Source: Adiantum capillus-veneris
Taxonomy: Eukaryota > Streptophyta > Polypodiopsida > Polypodiales > Pteridaceae
Assembly: GCA_014529385.2 (NCBI GenBank)
Contig: CM043952.1
Location: 53,832,119-53,896,118 of the forward strand
Length of the DNA stretch: 64,000 bases
Direction of reading: 5' to 3'
Within the stretch, counting starts at the first letter, position 1; every line of letters begins with the position of its first letter. A model generated the notes under the pieces. That model ran no database searches. It was not told the DNA's origin and was given only the letters and a program-made list of their open reading frames with translations. A program made the position numbers and the translations under genes. Shown here piece after piece: positions 20,531 through 32,879 of this stretch.

Positions 20531-22537
20531 TAGCCATTGAACATAGAGGCTTTTTTTAATGCTGAACAACTCTTGCAACAATTTGCAGAGGAGTTCTCTA
20601 AAAGAGGATCAAGTACAGGACGGTGTCATAGATCTATGCCTTCAAGAAAAAGGACAATGAAAAGGTGAAGCATTGCTTTGATTCAAACAATATATGGAGA
20701 TATGTCTCACTTAAGAGTTACCATAGGACAAAATTTTGTTGATTCTCTTTATAGAGGGCCTAAAAATGAAACTCTTAAAAAAGATCTACACTTAAAATGA
20801 TGTACCACCTTTGAGAAAGTCACTAGAGAAGCTTCATATCTGGTTGAAAATTGTGAGGCCTACAGAGAGGTGACCGTGGATGCAGACAATTTGACTAGTA
20901 GTTCCTCTTGTATGACTAGTGAATCCATAATGAAGCAGTCTGTTCAAAATCCTACGATATTGAATATTGATCAATTGGATAGAAGTGATAAGGAGAATCA
21001 ACAAAGGCTATAGACAGAAACAAAATGTACAAAGGTAACAAATGAGAAGATATGACACTTATGGAGGCGACCATCCCACCCCATGGTGTAAAATTCAGCC
21101 GAGGCTGCAACATATATTACGGTAACAACCACCTCTTTTGAAAGATAGTAGAGTAGTAGTCAACTACACTCAACTAGCTGAACCACATGATGAGAGCCAA
21201 GCATTGGTGATGAATTCTTCCTATTACAAAAATCATAGAGATACCTGCAAACGGATGTCAGAGAGCAGCTCTTATGCTAGGGATACATATCCTTTAGAAT
21301 AGAGTTTAGAATTGACTGCACAACGATTGTATGTGCCACAACCCACCATGAGAAATTATTATTCCGTGAATGAGAACAACTTAATGTTCATAGCTAATCA
21401 AGAGTATGGATCAAAAACCATTCTCGCCAAGCAAGAACAACCATGGGCTACACCACCAGCTATGCAACAAGTAGGACCATGCTACAAATGTGGAGGCAAT
21501 CATTGGACAAGAAATATCAGACAAAGAACATAGTATTTGGATATTGTCTAGAATGTGGTGATACGCATGGCATTCCTAATTGTCTAAAACACCCAAACAA
21601 CAAGCGGAAAGCAATAATGAACATTGTAAGCATGATATAATTAATTTTCAAGGGGATATGAGGTAGAACCCATGGTTACTATAAATGTAGTGACAAGAGC
21701 TCAAGCTCAAGAAGCTACCAAAAACAAACCTGTCGAGGACAAAGATAAATTACCTGTTTAGATAGAAAATGTCATCAGGAGGATCAATGTTGATAGAAAA
21801 TCTCCTAGAGCCTTTAGAAAATATGTTGCAAGCATTTGAGGCTAGATTAAAGACCAACCAAGATCTAGATCAATGATGGATGACTTATCCTCCTCTTGAG
21901 GTAGAGAACTAGAGGCTAGAGATGTGCAAAATTTTGATAGAGACTACTCGAGCATTAATAGAAACTACACTATCTAGCCCACCTCTTAAAACAAAACAAC
22001 AAAGAGTTCAGATTGAAAATTTGAAGGCAAAGATTACTAAAATGTCTCCTCAAAAAAATATCAAACCAAAATAAGAACCACAACCACAAAAGGATATGGA
22101 AGTAAACTGCACCACAAACAATTGATAACTTAGAGATCGATTAGAAGAACGAGTAGTGATAAACACCAATGATGATACAAGATCACAATTTGTGGCATCT
22201 ATCTCAGACATAGAGGAGCCATGGCCAAGTGAGTTATAAGAAGTGATTAGGAGTGTAAAAGAAGGTAGTGTGGCATCTATCTCAGAGATAGAGGAGCCAT
22301 GGCCACAAGTGAGTTATAAGAAGTGATTAGGAGTGTAAAAGAAGGTAGTGTGACCTTCAAGTGAGTACCTATCACTGAGATTAACATGGATCACGCGTTC
22401 TACCCAAGAGATATACAATCTCCATACAATGATTTGGGAATTGAAGCATCTGAAGAGAGCAAACCACACTGTCCAAGGACTCTACCATCATATATGGAAG
22501 AACATGAAGCCAAATATGAGGTAAGAGTGGTACCATC
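20531..22537 (+). pseudogene. Old retroelement gag region, part 2 (between gypsy-1 and gypsy-2)
   Basis: Several frames carry gag features: FFNAEQLLQQFAEEFSKRG near 20545-20610, a helical stretch near 20750-20850, and a zinc knuckle reading CYKCGGNHWTRNI near 21481-21520, followed by a second Cys-rich piece (CLECGDTHGIPNC near 21549-21590). A 60-70 bp tandem duplication occurs at about 22190-22350 (GTGGCATCTATCTCAGA twice). The frame at 22386-22537 (EEHEAKYEVRVVPS) continues across the gypsy-2 target site into 31400. Stops are frequent. Confidence 0.6.
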
Positions 22538-24117
22538 TATAACATTTAATGGCCTAAAAACTTGTGTGTAGCGGAAATTAGCATGAACATAGTGGGCATT
22601 TCATTAGAATAGATTCCTAATGAGAATTACAAGAGTGCTTGGGTGGAGAGAGCAACAAAAAGCATAACACCTAGTTAGATAGCATGAACAATACTTTCAA
22701 AAGAGAGAGAAATTAAGCTATTGACAACCATTGAGGACCGGATTTGCATGGATCCGGTCCCCCCTCCAAAAGGCTTTGTATTATGGTTTCTCCCATCAAG
22801 AGAGACATTCTACAATACAATTCTTTGTGTTCCTTCAAGACTAGCTAGTGCAATGAAGATGAAAGCTTCATGCACTAAGCAAAAGACTTAGCAAACACAA
22901 CATTAATTATCCCCGTTCTCAGACCCAAGACCTCACACACCTTCGAAGATGGTGAGAGCTAGCAGGGTATGAGAGTAGATTGAGAGGAAGAAGGAGTATC
23001 TTACGAGAAAGATGTACATCTCCTCACATAATCACTCATATTAGCATAGCTTAGCTTAGTAATTATCTTGGTAGAGGAGATGAGCATGCATTGAAGCTTG
23101 GCTCTTGGTTGGATTTGCATCCACATGCCAAGAGTGTGTCGATGTAGGCTTCTATCTCACAAGCTTGGAGTAGGTGATGAGCTCTCCATTAAAGATTAGG
23201 AAGAGATAGTCTTCTTTTCTTCTCCATAGACTATGTGAGAGTGTGTGTGTGTGATAATGCCTTGCAAAAATCAGCCCCCTCTCTCTCTTGGGCGAGCCCT
23301 CTTGCTATTTGCTCTTGCTCTACCCTCATTGGACCTCCCCAGGTCAATCCAATGACTATTAAGCAGCATAAGTGATAGCCTTCTGACATGTGTCCCCCTT
23401 TCCCCTTTTGTGAGAGCTTTAGGTAATTTAATAATTCAACTAAACTCTCATTGGACCCCTTTGCCTCTTGGCCAATCAGGCAAGCCATTGGGCTGCTGAA
23501 TGCTCATTGGACCCCTTGGGAGACTGTCCAATAGTCTTCTAGAGGACTTAATTCTCATTGGTTCTTTTATTAAGTGTTTTTAAATTAACTAAACTAGATT
23601 TACTCTAGCCTAATTATCATTGGTCCACCTCCAAGGCCATCCAATAGGAATTGGGTACACCTTGTGGGCATCTGGCCTAGGGAGCTGACATGTGTCCCTC
23701 ATTCCCTTTGTGTAAAGGGAGCTTGTGTGTGTGTGTGTGGCTTTCTCTCTCATCCCCTACAAGAAAGGCTCACCCCCTCCCAATTAGGGATTGCAAAGAC
23801 TTTTTTGCTCACACACAAAGCATCCAATTCCCTTAAGGTTGACCTTTGGACACAACCTTTGAATTTTGGAACCTTAGCATTTTGGAAGTCTTAATGGGCT
23901 GAACCTTAGGGTCTTTTTAGCCCATTGTTGCACATGGCTCTTTTGCAGATGGCCCCCCTTTTGGATCCCTATTTTCCCTCCTTTGGATCCCTAGTGTGGC
24001 CGGTCTGCTAGCTTAACCAATGTTCTAGCTTTTTCTCCTCTGGCACTTCCCCATATTAAATGATCAGTTTAACATGAGAAAATCATTTAGGAGAATTAGA
24101 TATTGATTATTATGACA
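22538..24117 (-). repeat. 3' LTR of gypsy-2
   Basis: It is a direct repeat of 29817-31394 and ends ATTATTATGACA. On the minus strand a purine-rich AAGAGAGAGGTAA (24118-24130) adjoins it as polypurine tract. The LTR contains several copies of CTCATTGGACC/CTCATTGGTCC and short (TG)n runs. Confidence 0.95.
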
Positions 24118-24584
24118 TTACCTCTCTCTTGAAATCATAGTCATCCTCGACTATGGTGTAGAGAAGATAAAGCATATTCATGAGTCCTTTTCTTAGCGGG
24201 TAGAGGATCCCTATGTTACCCTACGACATCATTCCACAATGGATGACTAGTCCATTTGGCGCTTGAGAGCCTGAGGCTGCCGCAAGCATGTCTGCAGATT
24301 AGTCCTATCAATCTTCCATAGTAGAGTGACAAGGTCTACTTGGTGTTTGGGAGACGTCATCTCCACAAACTTGATCTAAGCATGCATACTACTTCATTTT
24401 TGTGCACAGTGAAGAAAAAGAGAGTCTTATAAGACAAAAAACTTTGTTCATTTTTAACATTTTGTACATTTGCTTACTCTTGGGAAGCATTGTAAGCATT
24501 GACAAGGTTTAGGTTATCCTTTAATTGTATGCCTTGCATCCATCTAGCATCTTCAAAAGGATAATTCTTAAACTTAATAAGATA

Positions 24585-25088
24585 TCATCGGATAGTCTTA
24601 CCACCTCTTAGTACCTTGTCTTCATGTCGGAAAATGGACTCGGGCTGCAGCACCTCCTCTTGGTCCTCGATCTCCGGTGGGTCTTCAATAGTTGGTTCTT
24701 GAGGTGGCTCTCCTTTGTAAGGCTTTAATAGGCTCACATGGAAAGCATTGTGTATGAGCCAATGATTGGGAAACTTGAGTTGATAGGCCATCTCATTGAT
24801 TGGCCTAAGAATCTGGAAGGGACCATAGTACCTTTTTGCTAGTTTAGCATAGTACTTTTGGTGTCCCGTAGGATTCTTGCCCGTCGTGTGCCTTAATCGA
24901 GCCTTGGGAAACTTTAATAAGACCCAATCATTTTCTTTAAAGGCTTGGGATCTTCTATGCTTGTCAGCAGCAGCCTTTTGCCTTTGCTGTGAGATAGAGA
25001 TAGCATCCTTAATCTTTTGAAAAGATTCTTGTAGGTCTCGGCTATACTCATCTGCAGCGAAGATCTTCCCATGTACCTTAAGTAGCAA
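24585..25088 (-). pseudogene. gypsy-2 integrase C terminus; chromodomain-like tail after a stop
   Basis: Residues 60-125 show [19 protein letters not shown], the [20 protein letters not shown] block and [14 protein letters not shown], the conserved integrase end of chromoviruses. After the stop at 24585 the same frame continues YLIKFKNYPFEDARWM, a chromodomain-like strand and helix. So the tail is cut off by one in-frame TGA. Confidence 0.9.
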
Positions 25089-25337
25089 GGGATTTTTTTA
25101 TCTTCCCTCAATTACCTCGAAAGATGCTTTTCCCGTGGAAGTATGTATAGTGTTATTGTAAGCATACTCCACTAAGGGTAAGTACTTCTCCCATTGGGAT
25201 CTTTGATCTACTTCCGTTACATAGGCTTTTAGTAGATCGAGAATGGTTAGGTTAGCTATTTCACTTTGGCCATCCGTTTGTGTATGATAGGCCGAATAGA
25301 AGTTTAGCCTTGTGCCTACATTCTCAAAGAGACCCTT

Positions 25338-26501
25338 CTAGAAATTACTGGTCATTCTAGGATCTCTATCTGACACTATGGACATTGGCAAGCCATGGTA
25401 CTTGAAAATTTGTGAAATGAAGAGGGTTTCCATTTGATGGGCTTTGATAGTCTTTTTGACAGGTATAAAATGAGCTTGTTTACTGAACCTGTCTACTATC
25501 GTCCATATTCCCGTATTCCCATGGATATACTTAGGCAATCCAAAGATAAAATCCATGGATATGCTCTCCCATGGTGAATTAGGGATTGGCAAAGGTTGAA
25601 GCAATCCAAGTTGCTTCCCTCTATCAAATTTTGTCTTTTGGCATACCACACATTTAGAAACATACTCTTGTATGTTCACTTTCATGGTAGGCCAATAGAA
25701 ATATGTTTCAATTCCCTTTAAGGTAGATTGAATCCCTCTATGCCCCGCATAAGGTGGAGCATGAGATTCATACATTACTTTCTCACGTAGTGAGTTAGTA
25801 ACACATAGTCTATTACCATAGAGAAGATAACCATCTTGTAAAGTAAATGGTTCTTCTTTCTTCCCTAATGCAAGGGCTGAAATCACATCTCTAAAATCGG
25901 GATCAATAGCATGCTCATCTATCATTGAAGATAGATCATTGTGAGTTGCTATGGAAACCGCATTCACTCTCGGTCGTCTTGAGAGTGCATCAGCTACTTG
26001 ATTATGCTTGCCAGCAATGTGAGCAATATGAAAATGAAATTGAGAAAGGAAATTTGCCCACCTCATTTGTTTGTCAGAGAGCTTGGTCTGCGTCATGAAG
26101 TACTTAAGACTTTGGTGATCCGTTCGCAGAATGAAAGGAGTCCCCAATAAATAGTGCATCCATGAGTCTAAGGCATGTAGAAATGCAAGGAGTTCCTTTT
26201 CATATATGCCTAAAGCTTGCTCAACAGGTTCGAGCCTTCGACTCTCATAGCCTATGGCGTGCCCTTCTTGGAGCAAAACAGCTCCAAGGCAATCACCACA
26301 AGCATCACATTGGACCTCAAATGGTTTTGAGAGATCCGGTAGTGTAAGCACAGGTTGAGAGATGAGCTTTTCTTTAATCTTTTCAAAAGCATTGTTCTCC
26401 TTAGCAGACCATGTATACCTAACGCTTTTCTTTGTTAGGTCATGTAATGGTTCCGCAATTTGTGAGAACTTTTCTATGAAGTGTCTATAGTATGCACACA
26501 T
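25338..26501 (-). pseudogene. gypsy-2 RNase H and integrase
   Basis: The 387-residue frame carries the thumb CAYYRHFIEKFSQIAEP; RNase H (FEVQCDACGDCLGAVLLQEG, ELLAFLHALDSW, RTDHQSLKYF, VADALSRRP); the HHCC zinc site (HAPPYAGHRGIQSTLKG with CVVCQKTK); and the integrase core start SMDFIFGLP with IVDRFSKQAHFIP and MSIVSDRDPRM. It ends at an in-frame TAG at 25338. The same frame continues beyond it with HTQTDGQSE near 25265. Confidence 0.93.
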
Positions 26502-26543
26502 ACCTATAAAGCTTCTTAGTTCATGAAGATTCCTTGGTTTAGG

Positions 26544-27638
26544 TCATCCTTTTACTACCTCTAACTTTGATGTATCCATTTGGATGCCATCTTGAGAGAT
26601 AATGTGACCTAAATACTGAATCTCTTGCAAGAAAAAATCACTTTTCTTTCGATTAACATAAAGTTTATTCTCTCTTAAAACTTGAAATATTACCTGGAGA
26701 TGTTGCTTGTGTTTGTCTAATGAATTAGAGTTGATGATAATATCATCAAAGAACACTCCAGTGAAGGTTCGATGAGGCCTGAACAGCTTCTCCATCAAGC
26801 GGTTGAATGTGGCTGGTGCATTGGTCAAGCCAAAAGGCATGACAATGTATTCGTAAAGACCAAATGTGGTGCGAAATGCAGTCTTTACAATGTCTTGATC
26901 AACTATCCTTATTTGATGATAGCCACTTTTTAGGTCAATCCTACTGAAGTAGGTCGATCCTTGTAGCTTATCAAATAGGTCTTCTACCCGTGGAACGGGA
27001 AACCTATTCTTGATAGTGATCCTATTTAGTGCTCTATAGTCGACACACATACGATATGTGCCATCTTTCTTTTGCACTAATAGCACATGTGAGCAAAATT
27101 GAGATGAGCTAGGCCTAACCATGCCCTTCTCAACTAACTCATGCACTTGCCGCATAATCTCCTCTTGTTGAGCTTGAGAAACTCTATAAGGAGGTTTGTT
27201 AGGCGGTGAACTTCCTAGAAGAAGTTCAATTGCATGGTCATCATTACCTCGTTTAGGAGGTAGCTCACAAGGGATGTCATCAATAAAAACATCTTGAAAT
27301 CCCTTGAGAAAATTGGATAACTCTAATTCCTTTTGGTTGCTTTTATTTTCTTTTGCTAAAGCATTAGGTTCATTTTGAGAATCTTTAACAAAAATCATGT
27401 ACACGGAAATAGAGCTCTTTATTGACTTGTTGAAAGCTGGTGTATGTAAAATGGGGATAGTGTTACCCATTTCCTTAGCATCTATATACATGTCTTTTTC
27501 CCTAAACTTAAAGGAGATTCTCCTTTTAGGGAATTTAACATTGGTAGCCAGGCGGTCAAACCATGGTTCCCCTAGGATTACATCCTCATGCTTGAGTAGA
27601 GATAAATAAGTCCTCTTTGTCCACATAGCTTTGAACAT
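26544..27638 (-). pseudogene. gypsy-2 reverse transcriptase
   Basis: The 364-residue frame has [65 protein letters not shown] and the catalytic FFDDIIINS. It ends in VVKG at an in-frame TGA (26544-26546), and the frame continues directly with PKPRNLHELRSF. The only break between polymerase and RNase H is therefore one stop codon. It overlaps the preceding gag-protease frame by about 50 bases. Confidence 0.94.
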
Positions 27639-28296
27639 GAAGCCTCAATTTCCTGATTAAGGGAGTGATTGAAGCTTCTTGCTCCTTGAAAGCACTGCCT
27701 GCGGCGGGTAGGACATCTCCCATCTCGTAGGCTTGTATGCCTAGCTTGGTGGCCAACTCTATAGATATAAAATTGTGAGTAGAACCAGGGTCAAAGAGAA
27801 TAAAAGCATCATGTTCTCTTACCTTTCCCCAAGCATGGCATAGAGGAGATCCTTTGTGATGAGTTTGGTGAGTCTCCTCCTCTTGGATTTCAACCAAGGA
27901 AGCTCTAGGAGGATCTTGGCGGTTGTTCTTTTGGGGACAAGCGTGGTATGCATGCCCTTGTTCGCCGCACTTGAAACACCGGTTATCCTTGTGATAACGC
28001 TTAAGCTCTTCAGGAGAGAATTTGTTTTTACATTTGTAAACTCCCTTCTCTTTAGCTTTGTTGGAGTTGCCCTTAGGAGACTTTTGGACATTGTCCTTCC
28101 CCTTAGGCTCATTGGAACCCTTGTTTTTCGTGGGCTTATTATTTCTTTTAGCCCCCATTTGGAAATTGATTCGAGAGGCCACCATAGTATGGTGTATTAC
28201 CGCCGATACGGTACGTGGCCTTTGGGAGTTGACATACTCCGCCATTTCTTCGGTTAAGCCCGCACAAAACTGTTGCTTTTGCTCTCCAAAATCCAA
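27586..28296 (-). pseudogene. gypsy-2 gag C terminus, zinc knuckle and protease
   Basis: In order: gag end FCAGLTEEMAEYVNSQRPRT; a lysine-rich linker; the zinc knuckle CFKCGEQGHAYHACPQ near residues 110-125; then protease FILFDPGSTHNFISIELATK. The active site reads DPG rather than the usual DSG or DTG. A frameshift near 28310 separates it from the gag core. Confidence 0.9.
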
Positions 28297-28299
28297 CTT

Positions 28300-29414
28300 T
28301 TTGAAGACAGTGGCTTTGAGTTGTAAGTCCCATGGATGGATTCATAGGGAGAGAGCTTCAAGCTTCGCCATTCGGTGAGTACTTTGTCTTTGGCATCGGT
28401 GGCCAAAAACTACTTCATAATGGAAGCTCTTAAAGCTTTCCATGTTCGTGGAGCTTCACCATTGGCTCGTAGGCTAGACCACCATTGCCTGGCGGACTTT
28501 TGAAAGTGCACAGCTACATGGCGTAGCTTAGAGGACTCCGTGAAGCCCTCATCTCCAAACGCCACATCGAACTGTTGGATAAAGGTCAAGACTTTGTCCG
28601 TAGCACCAAAGGTATCCTCATAGGTAAGGAAAGAGATGCTCTTCCCTCCCTCTTTGAACTTCTTTAGCTTGGAGGAGCTCTTCCATGCGGCATATGATTT
28701 CCTATGGCCTCTTCTTTTTGATGGTTCAAAGGTTGCACCATCACTTTCTTCAGAAGGTGAATAATTTGAAGAAGGTGGAGAAGAGGGTGACCTCTTTCTC
28801 GCCTTTTTCTTGTCTTGATCTTCGTCGTCTTCACCATCACTTTCATAAGAGGAAGAGGATGAAGAAGATGAAGAAGATGGAGAAGAGGGTGTCCTCTTTC
28901 TCTCCTTTTTCTTCTCTTGCTTTTTATCATCCCTCTTTGAATTATGGTGTGGAGAAGAGTGTGATGGTCTTCTCCGCTTTGGTGGTGATGGAGAGCGTTT
29001 AGCCCGTCGTCTTCATCGAGCCATCTCCGCCGAGGTGGCGGGAGACTCGCTTCTTTCTCGTTCCTTCGGTGGAGGCTCTTGAGTTCTCCTTTGGGAAGGA
29101 GATGCATCATCAAGAAGTAAATTCTTGAGCCCTTCGTATGGATTCTCTTCTTCTTCCCGAATCGGAGAGAGACCTCTTTTGGAATTCTCACAAGGAGGCT
29201 TCCTAGGTGTTCTCTCGTCATGGTGATGAGCTTGGAGAATCCCGTGAGCACGGAGCTTCCGTTGCACTTCACTTTGGAGAGATGGATTGCCCATGGCTTG
29301 TTGAAGCCTAGAAACAAGATAGTTAACAAGCATCGGAGCATCATTAGTAGCTTGCTCATTAGCAAAACCAAAGTTATCAACATTAATTTCACTCTCTTTA
29401 CTATTGTCAGCCAT
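28300..29414 (-). pseudogene. gypsy-2 gag, N-terminal part
   Basis: The frame 29414-29013 starts MADNSKESEINVDNFGFANE and runs to a TGA after EMAR. It is followed in the same frame by an Arg/Ser/Lys-rich, low-complexity acidic stretch and by gag core pieces (TFIQQFDVAF, RQWWSSLRANGE) to about 28320. The gypsy-3 copy at 61843-62430 has closely related sequence, which supports the start. A serine/glutamate-rich linker of this length in gag is unusual. Confidence 0.88.
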
Positions 29415-29803
29415 TCGAACAACTTTTAGGTGTACTTTGGCACTTCAATCCCTAGTTGCTACTCCTCTTTACCCCTTTAGAAAAATCACTCAAGCTACTG
29501 TACCCGTGGCTCGAATACCATTAATTGCAAGGAATAGAAGAGAGGGTCTTTCAACACCAAAATAGCACCGGCTCCTGTCAAGCTTCTAATAGCTCAATAG
29601 TGGTTAAGCCGTAGGAAAGCCCCGTAGGACTCCACTATTAAGACCATAGCTCTCGATGGTGATGCCCCGTTAACTGCACGAAGGCAGGCGCACTGCAAGG
29701 CTGAAAAATCCCTATTCTACTTACTCACATGCAATTAATAATACCAACCATTTATAGCTAGCTTGAGGACCTCCCATCTTGACCAAGAAAAGAGAAACCT
29801 TGT

Positions 29804-29815
29804 GCTCTGATACCA
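29804..29815 (-). other. Primer-binding site of gypsy-2
   Basis: The minus strand reads TGGTATCAGAGC, a perfect match to the initiator tRNA-Met 3' end, next to the 5' LTR. Confidence 0.92.
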
Positions 29816-29816
29816 A

Positions 29817-31394
29817 TGTAACATTTAATGGCCTAAAAACTTGTGTGTAGCGGAAATTAGCATGAACATAGTGGGCATTTCATTAGAATAGATTCCTAAT
29901 GAGAATTACAAGAGTGCTTGGGTGGAGAGAGCAACAAAAAGCATAACACCTAGCTAGATAGCATGAACAATACTTTCAAAAGAGAGAGAAATTAAGCTAT
30001 TGACAACAGTTGAGGACCAGATTTGCATGGAGCCGGTCCCCCCTCCAAAAGGCTTTGTATTATGGTTTCTCCCATCAAGAGAGACATTCTACAATACAAT
30101 TCTTTGTGTTCCTTCAAGACTAGCTAGTGCAATGAAGATGAAAGCTTCATGCACTAAGCAAAAGACTTCGCAAACACAACATTAATTATCCCCGTTCTCA
30201 AACCCAAGACCTCACACACCTTTGAAGATGGTGAGAGCTAGCAGGGTATGAGAGTAGATTGAGAGGAAGAAGGAGTATCTTACGAGAAAGATGTACATCT
30301 CCCCACATAATCACTCATATTAGCATAGCTTAGCTTAGTAATTATCTTGGTAGAGGAGATGAGCATGCATTGAAGCTTGGCTCTTGGTTGGATTTGCATC
30401 CACATGCCAAGAGTGTGTCGATGTAGGTTTCTATCTCACAAGCTTGGAGTAGGTGATGAGCTCTCCATTAAAGATTGGGAAGAGATAGTCTTCTTTTCTT
30501 CTCCATAGACCATGTGAGAGTGTGTGTGTGATAATGCCTTGCAAAAATCAGCCCCCTCTCTCTCTTGGGCGAGCCCTCTTGCTATTTGCTCTTGCTCTAC
30601 CCTCATTGGACCTCCCCAGGTCAAGCCAATGACTATTAAGCAGCATAAGTGATAGCCTTCTGACATGTGTCCCCCTTTCCCCTTTTGTGAGAGCTTTAGG
30701 TAATTTAATAATTCAACTAAACTCTCATTGGACCCCTTTGCCTCTTGGCCAATCAGGCAAGCCATTGGGCTGCTGAATGCTCATTGGACCCCTTGGGAGA
30801 CTGTCCAATAGTCTTCTAGAGGACCTAATTCTCATTGGTTCTTTTATTAAGTGTTTTTAAATTAACTAAACTAGATTTACTCTAGCCTAATTCTCATTGG
30901 TCCACCTCCAAGGCCATCCAATAGGAATTGGGTACACCTTGTGGGCATCTGGCCTAGGGAGCTGACATGTGTCCCTCATTCCCTTTGTGTAAAGGGAGCT
31001 TGTGTGTGTGTGTGTGTGGCTTTCTCTCTCATCCCCTACAAGAAAGGCTCGCCCCCTCCCAAGTAGGGATTGCAAAGACTTTTTTGCTCACACACAAAGC
31101 ATCCAATTCCCTTAAGGTTGAACTTTGGACACAACCTTTGAATTTTGGAACCTTAGCATTTTGGAAGTCTTAATGGGCTGAACCTTAGGGTCTTTTTAGC
31201 CCATTGTTGCACATGGCTCTTTTGCAAATGGCCCCATTTTGGATCCCTATTTTCCCTCCTTTGGATCCCTACTGTGGCGGGTCTACTAGCTTAACCAATA
31301 TTCTAGCTTTTCTCCCCTGGCACTTCCCCATATTAAATGATCAGTTTAACATGAGAAAATCATTTAGGAGAATTATATATTGATTATGATGACA
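29817..31394 (-). repeat. 5' LTR of gypsy-2
   Basis: It is the 1578-bp partner of 22538-24117, starting TGTAACATTTAATGG and ending GATTATGATGACA on the plus strand. It is followed by CCATC. Confidence 0.95.
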
Positions 31395-32218
31395 CCATCT
31401 AAGATGGATACTAAAAGCTTGCACGAATTGATGTCTACTCCTATACAATGCACAATTACTCTTTCAGAGTTTTTGAGAATCAAACCACCTCTATGGACAT
31501 AAGTGGGCAAAAATCTAGAGAAGATGGGATTGAAAACTCATCTTCAAGATATTACCTTAGATTATCAAATGGGTAAAATGACACAAGAGGAATCTAAGGC
31601 AAAACCAGTACTTGTAAACAAGGTGGTGGGAGATTATTGTGAAGGAGAAAAAGGAAACACCACCTTACCAGCGGAGCACAAATGAGTCAAAACAATGGCC
31701 ATACTTGATAGTGGTGTTGGACTTTGGAGTATCCACAACCACCAAAGAAATTTAGAAAAAATGGGAAACAGCGGCTCCTAGAGAAATTAGAATGAAACTG
31801 CAAGTTGCAGACGGTTATTTAGAGACCTATAGGTATGCAAGAACAAATAGTTGTAACATCTTGTGGGATAGAATACGAACATACATTTGCAATAGTAGAT
31901 TTTGAGATAGACAACAATTTTGATATCATTTTGGAATGTCCATTCATGAGACAATTCAAAATGGTTAAAGATTGGGGCTATGACTATATCTACCTGAGAC
32001 ATAAAGAGAGAGCCACAAGGGTGAACATAAAAGACCATAGCTATAGAGATGTCACAAAGACGGTAAATGAATCATAAATCCCAGCATGGCTACAGATTAA
32101 AGCACATATTTGGATGTATGGAGCTTCAGAATGTGGAAGTTTAGCCAAACAGGATTGTGTTCTAAGAATACCGATAGAGGAGTAAGAGTACATACTAGAA
32201 CCATTTCCCGAAGATGTG
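31395..32218 (+). pseudogene. Old retroelement protease region, part 3 (after gypsy-2)
   Basis: Continuing the frame from 22537, this part reads MDTKSLHELMSTPIQC, then an aspartic-protease-like AILDSGVG near 31698-31721. In the frame 31835-32077 it has a retropepsin C-terminal pattern, FDIILECPFMRQFKMVKDWG followed by YDYIYLRH. Stops and shifts are present. It ends near EPFPEDVYYKR at 32190-32230, where the CACTA element may begin. Confidence 0.6.
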
Positions 32219-32879
32219 TACTACAAGAGATCAATTCATTATTGACGTCAGGTTACCGATGTTGTTGGCGAGCGTCGATATATGCATTCTTAAAATCAGA
32301 GGGAGTCTCAAATTGAAAATAAGTCAAAATTTTCAATATCGATGGGCATATTGACGCTTTTTTTTACGGGCATACCGACACTTGTTTCAATACGCATACT
32401 GACAAGAATATCAACGCTTATTCCAATGTCGTACTATAAAATAGAATCCACGGGTTCATTTTGTTGTTTTCTTCTCATTTTCTTCCTCTTCTCCTTTCTC
32501 CTCCTCTGCACATGTCCTCCATACTTGCAGATCTGTTGTATTGGGCCTTATCCACCTTTGTATTTCCACTCACACACCCTCCCAAAGAAAAAGGTATGCT
32601 TTTTTATGATTAATAAAAAAATTTAAATTAAAAGCTTTATTTTCAAATTTTGACATAAATGTTTACTTAAACAAAACAATTGAAATTTGTTTAACATGAA
32701 TATTTAGTCAAAAAATGATAAATTATTGGTTTGTTTTTATTTAGATTCAATCATACTTAATTATTTTGTATTTGGGTAATTTATTTTAAGTTTAAGTGGT
32801 ACTTTTAAGTTATGTGAGCAGTAGGTCAAACTTCTATCTTGAAGATTTATTGTCGCCAAATCTAAACGTAATGTTAATG

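Larger units (their letters stand above)
22538..31394 (-). mobile_element. Nearly complete Ty3/gypsy chromovirus (gypsy-2)
   Basis: This 8857-bp element on the minus strand has target duplication CCATC (22533-22537 and 31395-31399). Its LTRs of 1580 and 1578 bp are very similar. The left one has TATAAC where the right has TGTAAC at the outer edge. Gag, zinc knuckle, protease, reverse transcriptase, RNase H, integrase and a chromodomain-like tail follow in order, with long open stretches broken mainly by single in-frame stops. It is the youngest-looking gypsy element in the window. A second copy of the family lies at 58510-62430 on the other strand. Confidence 0.96.

Noticed and set aside
28685-29002. 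Plus-strand frame rich in His, Lys and Met opposite gypsy-2 gag
   Set aside because: It is antisense to the low-complexity Ser/Glu-rich gag linker, so its openness is a shadow.
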